From Streptomyces noursei (GTDB taxonomy: Bacteria > Actinomycetota > Actinomycetes > Streptomycetales > Streptomycetaceae), in NCBI RefSeq assembly GCF_001646665.1, contig NZ_LWBU01000011.1, positions 122,486-186,485 of the forward strand: a stretch of DNA of 64,000 nucleotides, read 5' to 3'. How positions within the stretch are numbered: the stretch's first letter is position 1; every line of letters begins with the position of its first letter. Under the pieces are notes generated by a model, which saw only the letters and a program-made list of their open reading frames with translations, had not been told where the DNA came from and searched no databases. This document shows positions 27,232-36,529 of the stretch, one piece after another. Both the position numbers and the translations under genes were made by a program.

Positions 27232-30081
27232 TTGTCCCCGACCAGCGAGACCGCACAGGGCGGCCGCCGACTCGTCATCGTCGAGTCGCCTGCCAAGGCG
27301 AAGACGATCAAGGGCTACCTCGGCCCCGGCTACGTCGTCGAGGCGAGCGTCGGGCACATCCGCGACCTCCCCAACGGCGCCGCCGAGGTGCCCGAGAAGT
27401 ACACCGGCGAGGTGCGCCGCCTCGGGGTGGACGTCGAGCACGACTTCCAGCCCATCTACGTCGTCAACGCCGACAAGAAGGCCCAGGTCAGGAAGCTCAA
27501 GGAGCAGCTGGCCGAGTCCGACGAACTCTTCCTCGCCACCGATGAGGACCGCGAGGGCGAGGCCATCGCGTGGCACCTGCTGGAAGTCCTCAAGCCCAAG
27601 GTCCCGGTCCACCGGATGGTCTTCCACGAGATCACCAAGGACGCCATCCGGGCCGCCGTCGCCAACCCGCGCGAGCTGAACAAGCGCATGGTCGACGCCC
27701 AGGAGACCCGCCGCATCCTCGACCGCCTCTACGGCTACGAGGTCTCGCCGGTCCTGTGGAAGAAGGTCATGCCCCGGCTGTCCGCCGGCCGGGTCCAGTC
27801 CGTCGCCACCCGCCTCGTCGTCGAGCGGGAGCGCGAGCGCATCGCGTTCCGTTCCGCCGAGTACTGGGACCTGACCGGCACGTTCGCCACCGGCCGCAGC
27901 GGTGACGCGTCCGACCCGTCGAACATCGTCGCCCGCCTCGCCGCCGTCGACGGCCGCCGCGTCGCCCAGGGCCGCGACTTCGGCCCCGACGGCCGGCTGA
28001 AGGCCTCCTCCGGCCAGGTGCTGCACCTCGCCGAGAGCGACGCCCGCGCCCTGGCCGCCGCGCTCGCCGACACGTCGTTCGCCGTCCGTTCCGTCGAGTC
28101 GAAGCCGTACCGCCGCTCCCCGTACGCGCCGTTCCGCACCACCACCCTCCAGCAGGAGGCCAGCCGCAAGCTCGGCTTCGGTGCCAAGGCGACCATGCAG
28201 ATCGCGCAGAAGCTGTACGAGAACGGCTTCATCACGTACATGCGTACGGACTCGACCATCCTGTCCGACACCGCCGTCGCGGCGGCCCGGGCCCAGGTCA
28301 CGCAGCTGTACGGCGCCGACTACCTGCCCGCCGCCCCCCGCGTCTACGCCGGCAAGGTCAAGAACGCGCAGGAGGCGCACGAGGCGATCCGCCCCTCGGG
28401 TGATCGTTTCCGCACGCCCGCCGAGACCGGCCTGACCGGTGACCAGTTCCGGCTGTACGAACTGATCTGGAAGCGGACCGTCGCCTCCCAGATGAAGGAC
28501 GCCGTCGGGAACTCCGTCACCGTCAAGATCGGCGGACGGGCTGCCGACGGCCGGGACGCCGAGTTCTCCGCGTCCGGCAAGACGATCACCTTCCACGGCT
28601 TCATGAAGGCGTACGTCGAGGGCGCCGACGACCCGAACGCGGAGCTCGACGACCGTGAGCGCCGGCTGCCGCAGGTCGCCGAGGGCGACGCGCTGACCGC
28701 CGAGGAGATCACGGCGGACGGCCACGCCACCAAGCCGCCGGCCCGCTACACCGAGGCCTCGCTGGTCAAGGAGCTGGAAGAGCGCGAGATCGGCCGCCCG
28801 TCGACGTACGCGTCGATCATCGGCACGATCCTCGACCGCGGCTACGTCTTCAAGAAGGGCACCGCCCTCGTCCCGTCCTTCCTCTCCTTCGCCGTCGTCA
28901 ACCTGCTGGAGAAGCACTTCGGCCGGCTCGTCGACTACGACTTCACCGCGAGGATGGAGGACGACCTCGACCGCATCGCACGCGGCGAGGCGCAGGCCGT
29001 GCCGTGGCTGAAGCGTTTCTACTTCGGCGAGGGGGACGGCGCGGCCGGCCGCGCCGCCGAGGCCGGCAACGGCGACGGCGACCACCTCGGCGGCCTGAAG
29101 GAACTGGTCACCGACCTGGGCGCGATCGACGCCCGCGAGATCTCCTCCTTCCCCGTCGGCAACGGCATCGTGCTGCGCGTCGGCCGCTACGGCCCGTACA
29201 TCGAGCGCGGCGAGAAGGACACCGACGGCCACCAGCGGGCGGACGTGCCGGAGGACCTGGCACCCGACGAGCTGACGGTCGAGCTCGCGGAGGAACTGCT
29301 GGCCAAGCCCAGCGGCGACTTCGAGCTGGGCACGGACCCCGCGACCGGCCACCAGATCGTCGCCAAGGACGGGCGCTACGGCCCGTACGTGACGGAGATC
29401 CTGCCCGAGGGCACCCCGAAGACCGGCAAGAACGCCGTGAAGCCGCGCACCGCCTCGCTCTTCAAGTCGATGGCGCTGGACACGGTGACCCTCGAGGACG
29501 CGCTGCGCCTGATGTCGCTGCCGCGCGTGGTGGGCACCGACGCCGAGGGCGTCGAGATCACCGCGCAGAACGGCCGCTACGGCCCGTACCTGAAGAAGGG
29601 CACGGACTCGCGCTCGCTGGAGAACGAGGAGCAGCTCTTCACCATCACGCTCGACGAGGCGCTGGCGATCTACGCCCAGCCGAAGCAGCGTGGCCGCGCG
29701 GCCGCCAAGCCCCCGCTCAAGGAGCTGGGCACGGACCCGGTCAGCGAGCGCCCGGTGGTCGTGAAGGACGGCCGCTTCGGACCGTACGTCACGGACGGCG
29801 AGACCAACGCGACGCTGCGGACCGGCGACAGCGTGGAGACGATCACGCCGGAGCGCGGCTACGAGCTGCTGGCGGAGAAGCGGGCCAAGGCGCCCGCCAA
29901 GAAGACGGCCAAGAAGGCGGCGGCCAAGAAGGCGCCGGCGAAGAAGACGGCCGCGAAGAAGACCACGACCGCCAAGAAGACGGCCGCGAAGAAGACGACC
30001 ACCGCCAAGAAGACGACGGCGAAGAAGACGACCACGGCGAAGACGGCGGCCGCGGCGTCGAAGGCCTCGTCCGAGGACTGA
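27232..30081 (+). CDS. topA: DNA topoisomerase I (type IA) with lysine-rich tail
   Basis: The 949-aa enzyme relaxes negative supercoils. I chose the TTG at 27232 (LSPTSETAQGGRRLVIVESPAKAKTIKGYL): GGAGAGAAG precedes it, the Toprim domain starts right after, and S. coelicolor TopA begins with the same residues. The Toprim acidic triad DEDREGEAIAW is intact, and the catalytic tyrosine lies in ENGFITYMRTDST. Instead of C-terminal zinc fingers there are repeated GRYGPY modules (four copies, for example at 29182, 29371 and 29575) and a final tail of about 60 residues built from AKKT/AKKA repeats. In Streptomyces this lysine-rich tail is known to make TopA highly processive and is needed for sporulation-linked chromosome segregation. 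Confidence 0.98.
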   Translation: MSPTSETAQGGRRLVIVESPAKAKTIKGYLGPGYVVEASVGHIRDLPNGAAEVPEKYTGEVRRLGVDVEHDFQPIYVVNADKKAQVRKLKEQLAESDELFLATDEDREGEAIAWHLLEVLKPKVPVHRMVFHEITKDAIRAAVANPRELNKRMVDAQETRRILDRLYGYEVSPVLWKKVMPRLSAGRVQSVATRLVVERERERIAFRSAEYWDLTGTFATGRSGDASDPSNIVARLAAVDGRRVAQGRDFGPDGRLKASSGQVLHLAESDARALAAALADTSFAVRSVESKPYRRSPYAPFRTTTLQQEASRKLGFGAKATMQIAQKLYENGFITYMRTDSTILSDTAVAAARAQVTQLYGADYLPAAPRVYAGKVKNAQEAHEAIRPSGDRFRTPAETGLTGDQFRLYELIWKRTVASQMKDAVGNSVTVKIGGRAADGRDAEFSASGKTITFHGFMKAYVEGADDPNAELDDRERRLPQVAEGDALTAEEITADGHATKPPARYTEASLVKELEEREIGRPSTYASIIGTILDRGYVFKKGTALVPSFLSFAVVNLLEKHFGRLVDYDFTARMEDDLDRIARGEAQAVPWLKRFYFGEGDGAAGRAAEAGNGDGDHLGGLKELVTDLGAIDAREISSFPVGNGIVLRVGRYGPYIERGEKDTDGHQRADVPEDLAPDELTVELAEELLAKPSGDFELGTDPATGHQIVAKDGRYGPYVTEILPEGTPKTGKNAVKPRTASLFKSMALDTVTLEDALRLMSLPRVVGTDAEGVEITAQNGRYGPYLKKGTDSRSLENEEQLFTITLDEALAIYAQPKQRGRAAAKPPLKELGTDPVSERPVVVKDGRFGPYVTDGETNATLRTGDSVETITPERGYELLAEKRAKAPAKKTAKKAAAKKAPAKKTAAKKTTTAKKTAAKKTTTAKKTTAKKTTTAKTAAAASKASSED

Positions 30082-30086
30082 CGGCA

Positions 30087-30126
30087 CGAGGGGCCGGGGT
30101 GACGTTCGCGTCGCCCCGGCCCCTCG
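30087..30126 (+). terminator. Strong hairpin terminator after topA
   Basis: An 18-bp stem (one G-U pair) closes a TTCG tetraloop. No T run. Confidence 0.85.
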
Positions 30127-30294
30127 CGCGTCCGCGAGCACCGACGGACCGGGTCCCGGTCCCGGCGCGGTCCCGGGCCCAGGCACGGCCCCGGCACCGT
30201 CCCGGCCCGCGGCGGAGGACCCTCCGGGGCCGCTGCCAGTCGTTTGTTCAGGCGGGGACGACTGGGTGTCACTCCGTCCGGATAGGCTGAGGGG

Positions 30295-33200
30295 ATGACG
30301 CGAGCCGAGCAGCCAACGGTCTTGAGCCCCACCTCAGACTCCGACGCCGCACTTGCCGCGGACTCCCGCGAGCGCGCCGTACGGGCCCTGTTGCGCAACC
30401 CGCCGCTGAAGCGGCTGTGGAGCGCGCAGCTCGTCGGCGGCGTCGGCGACGCCCTCGCCCTGCTCGTCCTGGTGCTCCTGGCGCTGCAGGCGGCGGTCGT
30501 CGAGGGAGCCTTCGGAGGCGGGTACCGGGGCGCGGCCTTCGCGGTCGCCGCGGTCTTCGGGGCCCGGATCCTGTCCACACTCCTCTTCGGCGCCGTCCTG
30601 CTCGGCCCGCTGACGACGCTCACCGCCCCCAAGGGCCCGCTGGACCGCCGCTGGACCATGGTCGGCGCCGACGGCGTACGGGTCGCGCTGCTGGTCGTCG
30701 CCCCGCTGTGGATCGACTGGACCCCCGGCAAGGCCCTCGCGTTCCTGCTGGGCACCGCGTTCCTGGCCGGCGTCGCCGAGCGGTTCTGGACCGTCGCCCG
30801 GGAGGGCGCCGCCCCCGCCCTGCTGCCCGCCCCGCCCCCCGAGGGCGCCGTGGTGCGGCCGCTGCCCGACCACATGGACGCGCTGCGGCGCCTGTCGCTG
30901 CGCACCGGCTTCGCCGCCGTCCCCGGCGCGGCCGCCGCACTCCTCGTCGCCACGCTCGTCGGCAACCTGCTCGGAGCCGGCATCGACTGGTTCTCCACCC
31001 ACCAGGCCGCCCTCGGGTCCTACGTGGCGGCCGGGCTGTTCGCCGCGTCCGTCTCCGTCCTGTACTTCCTGGAACTGCCCGACAGCCAGACCCCGCGCCC
31101 CCGCTCCCCGCTGGAGGGACTGCGCCGCCCCTCGACCGGGAGCGGCGTCGACAAGGGCCGTACGGGAGCGATACCGCTGCTCGTGCTCGCCTGCGCGGCC
31201 GTGGCCGGGGCCGTCGCGTCCGCCACCGCCGTCGCCGCCCTGCACGCCAGGGACCTCGGCGGCGGCCCGGTCGCGTTCGCGCTGCTCGTCCTGGCGCTGA
31301 TCGGCGGCACCGGCCTCGGCATCCGGCGCGCCCCGGCCGTACTGCCCGCGCTCTCCCGCCGCCGCCTGCTGGCCCTGGCCACCGCCGTCACCGGTGTCGC
31401 TCTCCTCGCCCTCGGGCTGGTGCCCGACACCGCGACCGTGCTGTTCATCGCCCTCGGCACCGGCTTCGCGGCCGGCGTCGCGGCCAACACCGGTCACACC
31501 CTGCTCGACCAGGAGACCGAGGAGTTCCGCAGGCCGCGCCTCACCGAGCACCTCCACGCCGTCGTACGGGTCTCCATCGCGCTCGGCGCGCTCGCCGCCC
31601 CGCTGCTCGCGGCCGCCATCGGCCCGCACCGGCTCGCCGGCGGCGGGTTCGTCTTCGCCCACGGCGGCGCCGCCTTCACCCTCATGCTGGTCGGCGCCCT
31701 GCTGCTGCCCGTCGCCGCGCTGGTGCTCGCCAGGACCGACGACCGCTCCGGGGTGCCGCTGCGCCGCGACCTCCGGGACGCGCTCCGCGGCGCCGACCCG
31801 GCCCAGGCCCCGTCGGCGACCGGATTCTTCATCGCCCTGGAGGGCGGCGACGGCGCCGGCAAGTCCACGCAGGTGGAGGCGCTCGCCGAGTGGATCAGGG
31901 CCAAGGGCCACGAGGTGGTCGTGACCCGCGAACCGGGCGCCACCCCCATCGGCAAGCGCCTGCGCTCCATCCTGCTGGACGTGTCCAGCGCCGGACTGTC
32001 CAACCGCGCGGAGGCGCTGCTGTACGCCGCCGACCGCGCCGAACACGTCGACTCGCTGGTCCGCCCGGCCCTGGAGCGCGGCGCGATCGTCATCTCCGAC
32101 CGGTACATCGACTCGTCCGTGGCCTACCAGGGCGCCGGCCGCGACCTGTCCCCGACCGAGATCGCCCGCATGTCGCGCTGGGCGACCAGCGGCCTCGTCC
32201 CGCACCTGACCGTCCTGCTGGACGTCTCGCCGGAGACCGCGCGGGAGCGGTTCACGGAGGCGCCGGACCGGCTGGAGTCCGAGCCGGCCGAGTTCCACCG
32301 GCGCGTACGGGCCGGCTTCCTCGCCCTCGCGGCGGCGGACCCGGGCCGGTACCTGGTGGTGGACGCGGGCCAGGCCCCCGAGACGGTCACCACCGTCGTA
32401 CGCCACCGGCTCGACCAGATGCTGCCCCTCTCCGAGGCCGAGGTGAAGGCCATGGAGGCGGCGCGCAGGGCGGCCGAGGAGGAGGCCCGGCGCAAGGCCG
32501 AGGAAGAGGCCGCGCGCAAGGCCGAGGAGGAGCGCCTGGAGCGCGAGCGCCAGGAGCAGCTCGCCAAGCTGCGGGCCGAGGAGGCCGAGCGCAAGCGCCG
32601 CGAGGAGGAAGAGGCGCGGCAGCGCGAGGCCGAGCGCCAGGCCGAGGAGGCCAGGCGGCGGGCGGAGGAGGCACGCCGGCTCGCCGAGGAGGAGCGGCGG
32701 CGCCGCGAGGCCGAGGAGAAGGCACGCCGCGAGGAGCAGGAGCGGCTGCGCAAGATGAAGGAGGAGCAGGAGCGGCTGCGGGCCGAGGCCGAGGCACGGC
32801 GGCTGGAGAAGCAGCGCAAGGCCGAGGAGGCACTGCTGCGCGCCGAGGAGGCGCGCAAGCTCGCCGAAGCGGCGGCCGCGGCGTCGGCGGCCGCGTCGGT
32901 GGCGGCGTCCGCCACCGAGACGACGGTGCCGACACCGGTGGTCCGCCCGGACCAGGAGACCGAGGAGGTCCCGGCCCCGCGCGTCAACATGCGCAAGGAC
33001 GACGCGGAGACCACCCTCCTGCCGCGCGTGCGGGACGAGGCCCCGGCCGACGACGAGACGACCGTCCTGCGGCCGGTGCGCGACACCGGGCCTGCCGCCG
33101 CCGCTCCTGCCGACGCCGAGGAGACCGCGGTCCTCCCGCCCGTACGGGACACCGGGCCTGCCGCCGCCGGTCCCGCCGACGCCGAGGAGACCGCCGTCCT

Positions 33201-33453
33201 GCCGCCCGTACGGGACGCCGGACCGGCCGCCGACCGTGTGCCGCCGGGGTTCTTCCGGGACGAGGAGCCCGGCAGGGCGGGCGCCGAGCGGACCCGTGAG
33301 CTGCCGCAGGTCGACGACCAGGGCAGGCCCCGGCGCCGCTCGGACTGGGCGGAGGAGACCCCGCTCGACGACCTGCCGACCCTCGCGGACGAGCTGCTCG
33401 GACCGCACGACGACGACGAGGACCGCGGGCGCGGCGGCGGCCCCCGCCGCTGA
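30295..33453 (+). CDS. tmk: MFS-like membrane domain fused to thymidylate kinase, with charged C-terminal extension
   Basis: The 1052-aa protein has three parts. Residues about 25-490 contain about 10-12 hydrophobic segments and look like a major facilitator superfamily transporter. Residues about 510-715 are a complete thymidylate kinase: LEGGDGAGKSTQ (P-loop), TREPGATPIG (DR/E-P motif), SDRYIDSSVAYQGAGR. Tmk phosphorylates dTMP to dTDP and is essential. Residues about 715-875 are a continuous Ala/Glu/Arg coiled-coil-forming stretch, then a flexible tail with three near-repeats around AEETAVLPPVRDTGPAAA. The same architecture occurs in other Streptomyces (SCO3542, from memory). What the transporter moves is unknown. 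It is followed by holB after 82 bp. Confidence 0.95.
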   Translation: MTRAEQPTVLSPTSDSDAALAADSRERAVRALLRNPPLKRLWSAQLVGGVGDALALLVLVLLALQAAVVEGAFGGGYRGAAFAVAAVFGARILSTLLFGAVLLGPLTTLTAPKGPLDRRWTMVGADGVRVALLVVAPLWIDWTPGKALAFLLGTAFLAGVAERFWTVAREGAAPALLPAPPPEGAVVRPLPDHMDALRRLSLRTGFAAVPGAAAALLVATLVGNLLGAGIDWFSTHQAALGSYVAAGLFAASVSVLYFLELPDSQTPRPRSPLEGLRRPSTGSGVDKGRTGAIPLLVLACAAVAGAVASATAVAALHARDLGGGPVAFALLVLALIGGTGLGIRRAPAVLPALSRRRLLALATAVTGVALLALGLVPDTATVLFIALGTGFAAGVAANTGHTLLDQETEEFRRPRLTEHLHAVVRVSIALGALAAPLLAAAIGPHRLAGGGFVFAHGGAAFTLMLVGALLLPVAALVLARTDDRSGVPLRRDLRDALRGADPAQAPSATGFFIALEGGDGAGKSTQVEALAEWIRAKGHEVVVTREPGATPIGKRLRSILLDVSSAGLSNRAEALLYAADRAEHVDSLVRPALERGAIVISDRYIDSSVAYQGAGRDLSPTEIARMSRWATSGLVPHLTVLLDVSPETARERFTEAPDRLESEPAEFHRRVRAGFLALAAADPGRYLVVDAGQAPETVTTVVRHRLDQMLPLSEAEVKAMEAARRAAEEEARRKAEEEAARKAEEERLERERQEQLAKLRAEEAERKRREEEEARQREAERQAEEARRRAEEARRLAEEERRRREAEEKARREEQERLRKMKEEQERLRAEAEARRLEKQRKAEEALLRAEEARKLAEAAAAASAAASVAASATETTVPTPVVRPDQETEEVPAPRVNMRKDDAETTLLPRVRDEAPADDETTVLRPVRDTGPAAAAPADAEETAVLPPVRDTGPAAAGPADAEETAVLPPVRDAGPAADRVPPGFFRDEEPGRAGAERTRELPQVDDQGRPRRRSDWAEETPLDDLPTLADELLGPHDDDEDRGRGGGPRR

Positions 33454-33535
33454 CGCCGGCGGGCGGCGTCCGCTGTCGTACCCCTGCCTCACAATGGGAA
33501 GCCGGATCGATACGCAAGCAGGAGGGCGGTGACCC

Positions 33536-34741
33536 ATGCCCGTGTGGGACGACCTGGTCGGCCAGGACCGCGTCCAGGAGCAGTTGCGGGCCGCCGCCCG
33601 TGACGCCGACGCGCTCGTCACCGCCGACGCGGGCGGCACCGCGGGGCCCGAGGCGTCGAAGATGACCCACGCCTGGCTGTTCACCGGTCCGCCCGGCTCC
33701 GGGCGGACCACCGCCGCCCGGGCGTTCGCCGCGGCCCTCCAGTGCGTCAGCCCCGACCGCGCCCTGGGCGGCGAACCGGGCTGCGGGTTCTGCGACGGTT
33801 GCCACACGGCCCTGGTGGGCACCCACGCGGACGTCTCGACGGTCGCCGCCGTGGGCACCCAGATCCTGGTCGACGACATGCGGGACACGGTCCGCAAGTC
33901 GTTCACGTCACCCGCGAACGGCCGCTGGCAGGTCATCCTCGTCGAGGACGCCGAGCGGCTGAACGAGAAGTCGGCCAACGCCGTCCTGAAGGCCGTGGAG
34001 GAGCCCGCGCCCCGCACGGTGTGGATCCTGTGCGCCCCGTCCATCGAGGACGTCCTGCCCACCATCCGCTCCCGCTGCCGCCACCTCACCCTGCGCACCC
34101 CGCCCGTCGAGGCCGTCGCCGACGTCCTGATCCGGCGGGACGGCATCGAGCCCGACGCCGCGTACGCCGCCGCCCGCGCCACCCAGGGCCACATCGACCA
34201 CGCCCGGCGCCTCGCCACGGACGAGCGCGCCCGGACCCGCCGGGCCACCGTGCTCAAGCTGCCCCTGCGCGTCGAGGACGTCGGCGGCTGCCTCAAGGCC
34301 GCCCAGGAACTGATCGACGCGGCGTCCGAGGACGCCAAGGAGGTCGCCGAGGGCACCGACGCCAAGGAGACCGAGGAGCTGAAGGCCGCCCTCGGCGGCA
34401 CCCCCGGCGGGCGGATGCCGCGCGGCACCGCCGGTGCGATGAAGGAGCTGGAGGACAAGCAGAAACGCCGCCGCACCCGTACCCAGCGCGACAGCCTCGA
34501 CCTCGCCCTCGGCGAGCTGACCAGCTTCTACCGCGACGTCCTCGCCCTCCAGCTCCGCGCGGCCACCGCCCTCGCCAACGAGGACGTGCGGGACGCGCTG
34601 GAGCGGGTGGCCCGCGACTCGACGCCCGAGCGGACGCTGCGCCGGATCGAGGCGGTCCTCGCCTGCCGCGAGGCCATGGACCGCAACGTCGCGCCGCTGC
34701 TCGCGGTGGAGGCCATGACCATGGCGCTGCGCGCGGGGTGA
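33536..34741 (+). CDS. holB: DNA polymerase III subunit delta prime
   Basis: The 401-aa clamp-loader subunit starts at ATG 33536 with AGGAGGGCGG upstream. FTGPPGSGRTTAARAFAAALQC is the P-loop region with Arg where ATP-binding subunits have Lys, as expected for a non-hydrolysing delta prime subunit. CVSPDRALGGEPGCGFCDGC is the four-cysteine zinc module of the clamp-loader family. ILVDDMRDTVRKSF, VILVEDAERLNEKSANAVLKAVEEP and SRCRHLTLRTP are conserved. The tmk-holB pairing is widespread in bacteria. Confidence 0.96.
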   Translation: MPVWDDLVGQDRVQEQLRAAARDADALVTADAGGTAGPEASKMTHAWLFTGPPGSGRTTAARAFAAALQCVSPDRALGGEPGCGFCDGCHTALVGTHADVSTVAAVGTQILVDDMRDTVRKSFTSPANGRWQVILVEDAERLNEKSANAVLKAVEEPAPRTVWILCAPSIEDVLPTIRSRCRHLTLRTPPVEAVADVLIRRDGIEPDAAYAAARATQGHIDHARRLATDERARTRRATVLKLPLRVEDVGGCLKAAQELIDAASEDAKEVAEGTDAKETEELKAALGGTPGGRMPRGTAGAMKELEDKQKRRRTRTQRDSLDLALGELTSFYRDVLALQLRAATALANEDVRDALERVARDSTPERTLRRIEAVLACREAMDRNVAPLLAVEAMTMALRAG

Positions 34742-34794
34742 CCCGTCCGAGTGGTCGCGGACACAAGGAGTCAGCGGACGGCTACGCTCCGGTC

Positions 34795-36333
34795 ATGGAC
34801 TCACGTCGTCTGTTCCGCACGTCCGCCGTCACCCTCTCGGTCTTCGGCCTGCTCATCGCGGGCTGCACGGAAGGGGGCACGACACCGGCCGCCTCCGCCC
34901 CGGCCCCGCCATCGGCGGCCCCGGACGAGCGGCTCCGCGAGTTCTACGGCCAGCGGCTGATCTGGCGCGCGTGCGGCGTCCCCGGCTTCGAGTGCGCCAC
35001 CATGAAGGCGCCGCTCGACTACGCCGACCCCGGCGGTGAGCAGATCAAGCTGGCCGTCTCCCGCATCAAGGCCACCGGCCCCGGCAAGCGCCTCGGCTCG
35101 CTGCTGGTCAACCCGGGCGGCCCGGGCGGCTCGGCGGTCGGCTACCTCCAGGGGTACGCGGGTGTCGGCTACCCCGCCCCGGTCCGGGCCCGCTACGACA
35201 TGGTCGCCGTGGACCCGCGCGGCGTGGCCCGCAGCGAGCCCGTCCGGTGCCTCGACGGCCCGCAGATGGACGCCTACACGCAGGTGGACCAGACGCCCGA
35301 CGACGGCGGCGAGACCGCCCGCCTCGCCGCCTCCTTCAAGGCCTTCGCCGCCGGGTGCAAGAAGCGCTCCGGCCGCATCCTGCCGCACGTCTCCACCGTC
35401 GAGTCCGCCCGTGACATGGACATCCTGCGCGCGGTGCTCGGCGACAAGCGGCTGAACTTCGTGGGCGCCTCCTACGGCACGTTCCTCGGCGCCACGTACG
35501 CCGAGCTGTTCCCCTCCCGCACCGGCAGGCTCGTACTGGACGGGGCGATGGACCCGTCCCTGCCCACCGCCCAGCTCAACCGCGACCAGACGGCCGGCTT
35601 CGAGACGGCCTTCCGGTCCTTCGCCGCCGACTGCGTCGAGCAGACGGACTGCCCGCTGGGCACCGGTTCGCCCGACGAGGCGGCCGACCGCCTCAAGGCC
35701 TTCTTCGCCGAGCTGGACGCCAAGCCCGTCCCGACCGGCGAGAGCCGCCCGCTCGGCGAGGCCCTGGCCACCACCGGCGTGATCGCCGCCATGTACGACG
35801 AGTCCGCCTGGCCGCAGCTGCGCGAGGCCCTCACCCGGGCGATGGGCGGCGAGGGCTCGGCGCTGCTGGACCTGGCCGACAGCTACTACGAGCGCGAGGA
35901 CGACGGCACGTACTCGAACCTGATGTACGCCAACGCCGCCGTGAACTGCCTCGACCAGCCGCCCGCCTTCACCGGCCCCGCCGAGGCCGCCGCCGCCGTA
36001 CCGTCCTTCGAGAAGGCGTCACCCGTCTTCGGCGAGGGACTGGCCTGGGCCTCCCTGAACTGCGCGTACTGGCCGGTCGAGGCGACCGGCTCCGCCCACC
36101 GCATCCAGGCGGACGGCGCCCCGCCCATCATGGTCGTCGGCACCACCCGCGACCCGGCCACCCCCTACAAGTGGGCGAAGTCCCTCGCGGCCCAGCTCTC
36201 CTCCGGCAACCTCCTCACCTACGACGGCGACGGCCACACGGCGTACGGCCGCGGCAGCGACTGCGTCGACACCGCGATCAACACCTTCCTCCTGGACGGC
36301 ACGGTCCCCCCGCCCGGAAAGCGCTGCACCTGA
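34795..36333 (+). CDS. Secreted alpha/beta hydrolase, TAP family (tripeptidyl aminopeptidase-like)
   Basis: The 512-aa protein starts at ATG 34795 and has a lipoprotein signal (VTLSVFGLLIAGC). The catalytic triad is visible: Ser in FVGASYGTFLGATYAELFP, Asp in VVGTTRDPATPYKWA and His in YDGDGHTAYGRGSDC. LLVNPGGPGGSAVGYLQ supplies the oxyanion-hole loop and YDMVAVDPRGVARSEPVRC is typical. The TAP-like C-terminal domain is present. Substrate is probably peptides or small esters outside the cell. It is the last chromosomal gene before the tRNA and integrated element. Confidence 0.92.
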   Translation: MDSRRLFRTSAVTLSVFGLLIAGCTEGGTTPAASAPAPPSAAPDERLREFYGQRLIWRACGVPGFECATMKAPLDYADPGGEQIKLAVSRIKATGPGKRLGSLLVNPGGPGGSAVGYLQGYAGVGYPAPVRARYDMVAVDPRGVARSEPVRCLDGPQMDAYTQVDQTPDDGGETARLAASFKAFAAGCKKRSGRILPHVSTVESARDMDILRAVLGDKRLNFVGASYGTFLGATYAELFPSRTGRLVLDGAMDPSLPTAQLNRDQTAGFETAFRSFAADCVEQTDCPLGTGSPDEAADRLKAFFAELDAKPVPTGESRPLGEALATTGVIAAMYDESAWPQLREALTRAMGGEGSALLDLADSYYEREDDGTYSNLMYANAAVNCLDQPPAFTGPAEAAAAVPSFEKASPVFGEGLAWASLNCAYWPVEATGSAHRIQADGAPPIMVVGTTRDPATPYKWAKSLAAQLSSGNLLTYDGDGHTAYGRGSDCVDTAINTFLLDGTVPPPGKRCT

Positions 36334-36363
36334 CGCGTGTGCGAGGCACCCCCCGGACCTGTG

Positions 36364-36369
36364 TAGACT
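36364..36369 (+). promoter_or_regulatory. -10 box of the tRNA-Thr promoter
   Basis: TAGACT fits the Streptomyces vegetative -10 consensus (TAGRRT) and would start transcription about 35 nt before the tRNA. No good -35 is visible at the standard distance. Confidence 0.5.
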
Positions 36370-36410
36370 TGTCCCCGCTGCTGCACCCACCAGTGGGTTC
36401 GCAGGGCGGT

Positions 36411-36484
36411 GCCGCCTTAGCTCAGTTGGCCAGAGCAACGCACTCGTAATGCGTAGGTCTCGGGTTCGAATCCCGAAGGCGGCT
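36411..36484 (+). tRNA. tRNA-Thr (anticodon CGT)
   Basis: The cloverleaf is complete. The acceptor GCCGCCT pairs with AGGCGGC, the D arm contains TAGCTCAGTTGG, the anticodon stem ACGCA/TGCGT closes loop CTCGTAA with anticodon CGT (36445-36447), and the T arm reads CGGGTTCGAATCCCG. No CCA is encoded. The 3' half, from the anticodon stem on, is part of the attachment site of the integrated element and is restored exactly by the element's own end. Confidence 0.97.
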
Positions 36485-36486
36485 CA
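36442..36486 (+). repeat. attL core (45-bp direct repeat, copy 1)
   Basis: Identical to 52671-52715. It starts in the anticodon stem of tRNA-Thr and ends two bases past the discriminator base, so integration leaves the tRNA sequence unchanged. Confidence 0.97.
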
Positions 36487-36493
36487 CTCAAAA

Positions 36494-36526
36494 CCCAGCT
36501 CAGACCTAGTCTGAGCTGGGCTTTTT
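36494..36526 (+). terminator. Terminator downstream of tRNA-Thr, supplied by the element
   Basis: CCCAGCTCAGA and TCTGAGCTGGG form a perfect 11-bp stem with a 5-nt loop, followed by CTTTTT. It lies inside the element, so the tRNA now uses an element-borne terminator; the original one is at 52719-52754. It could also serve the convergent integrase gene. Confidence 0.9.
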
Positions 36527-36529
36527 CGT

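Noticed and set aside
27136..30186. 1016-aa frame antisense to topA
   Set aside because: Shadow of topA codons; no recognisable domain.
30334..34476. 1380-aa open frame antisense to tmk and holB
   Set aside because: It spans two well-supported genes on the opposite strand and is low-complexity; long antisense frames are expected at this GC content.
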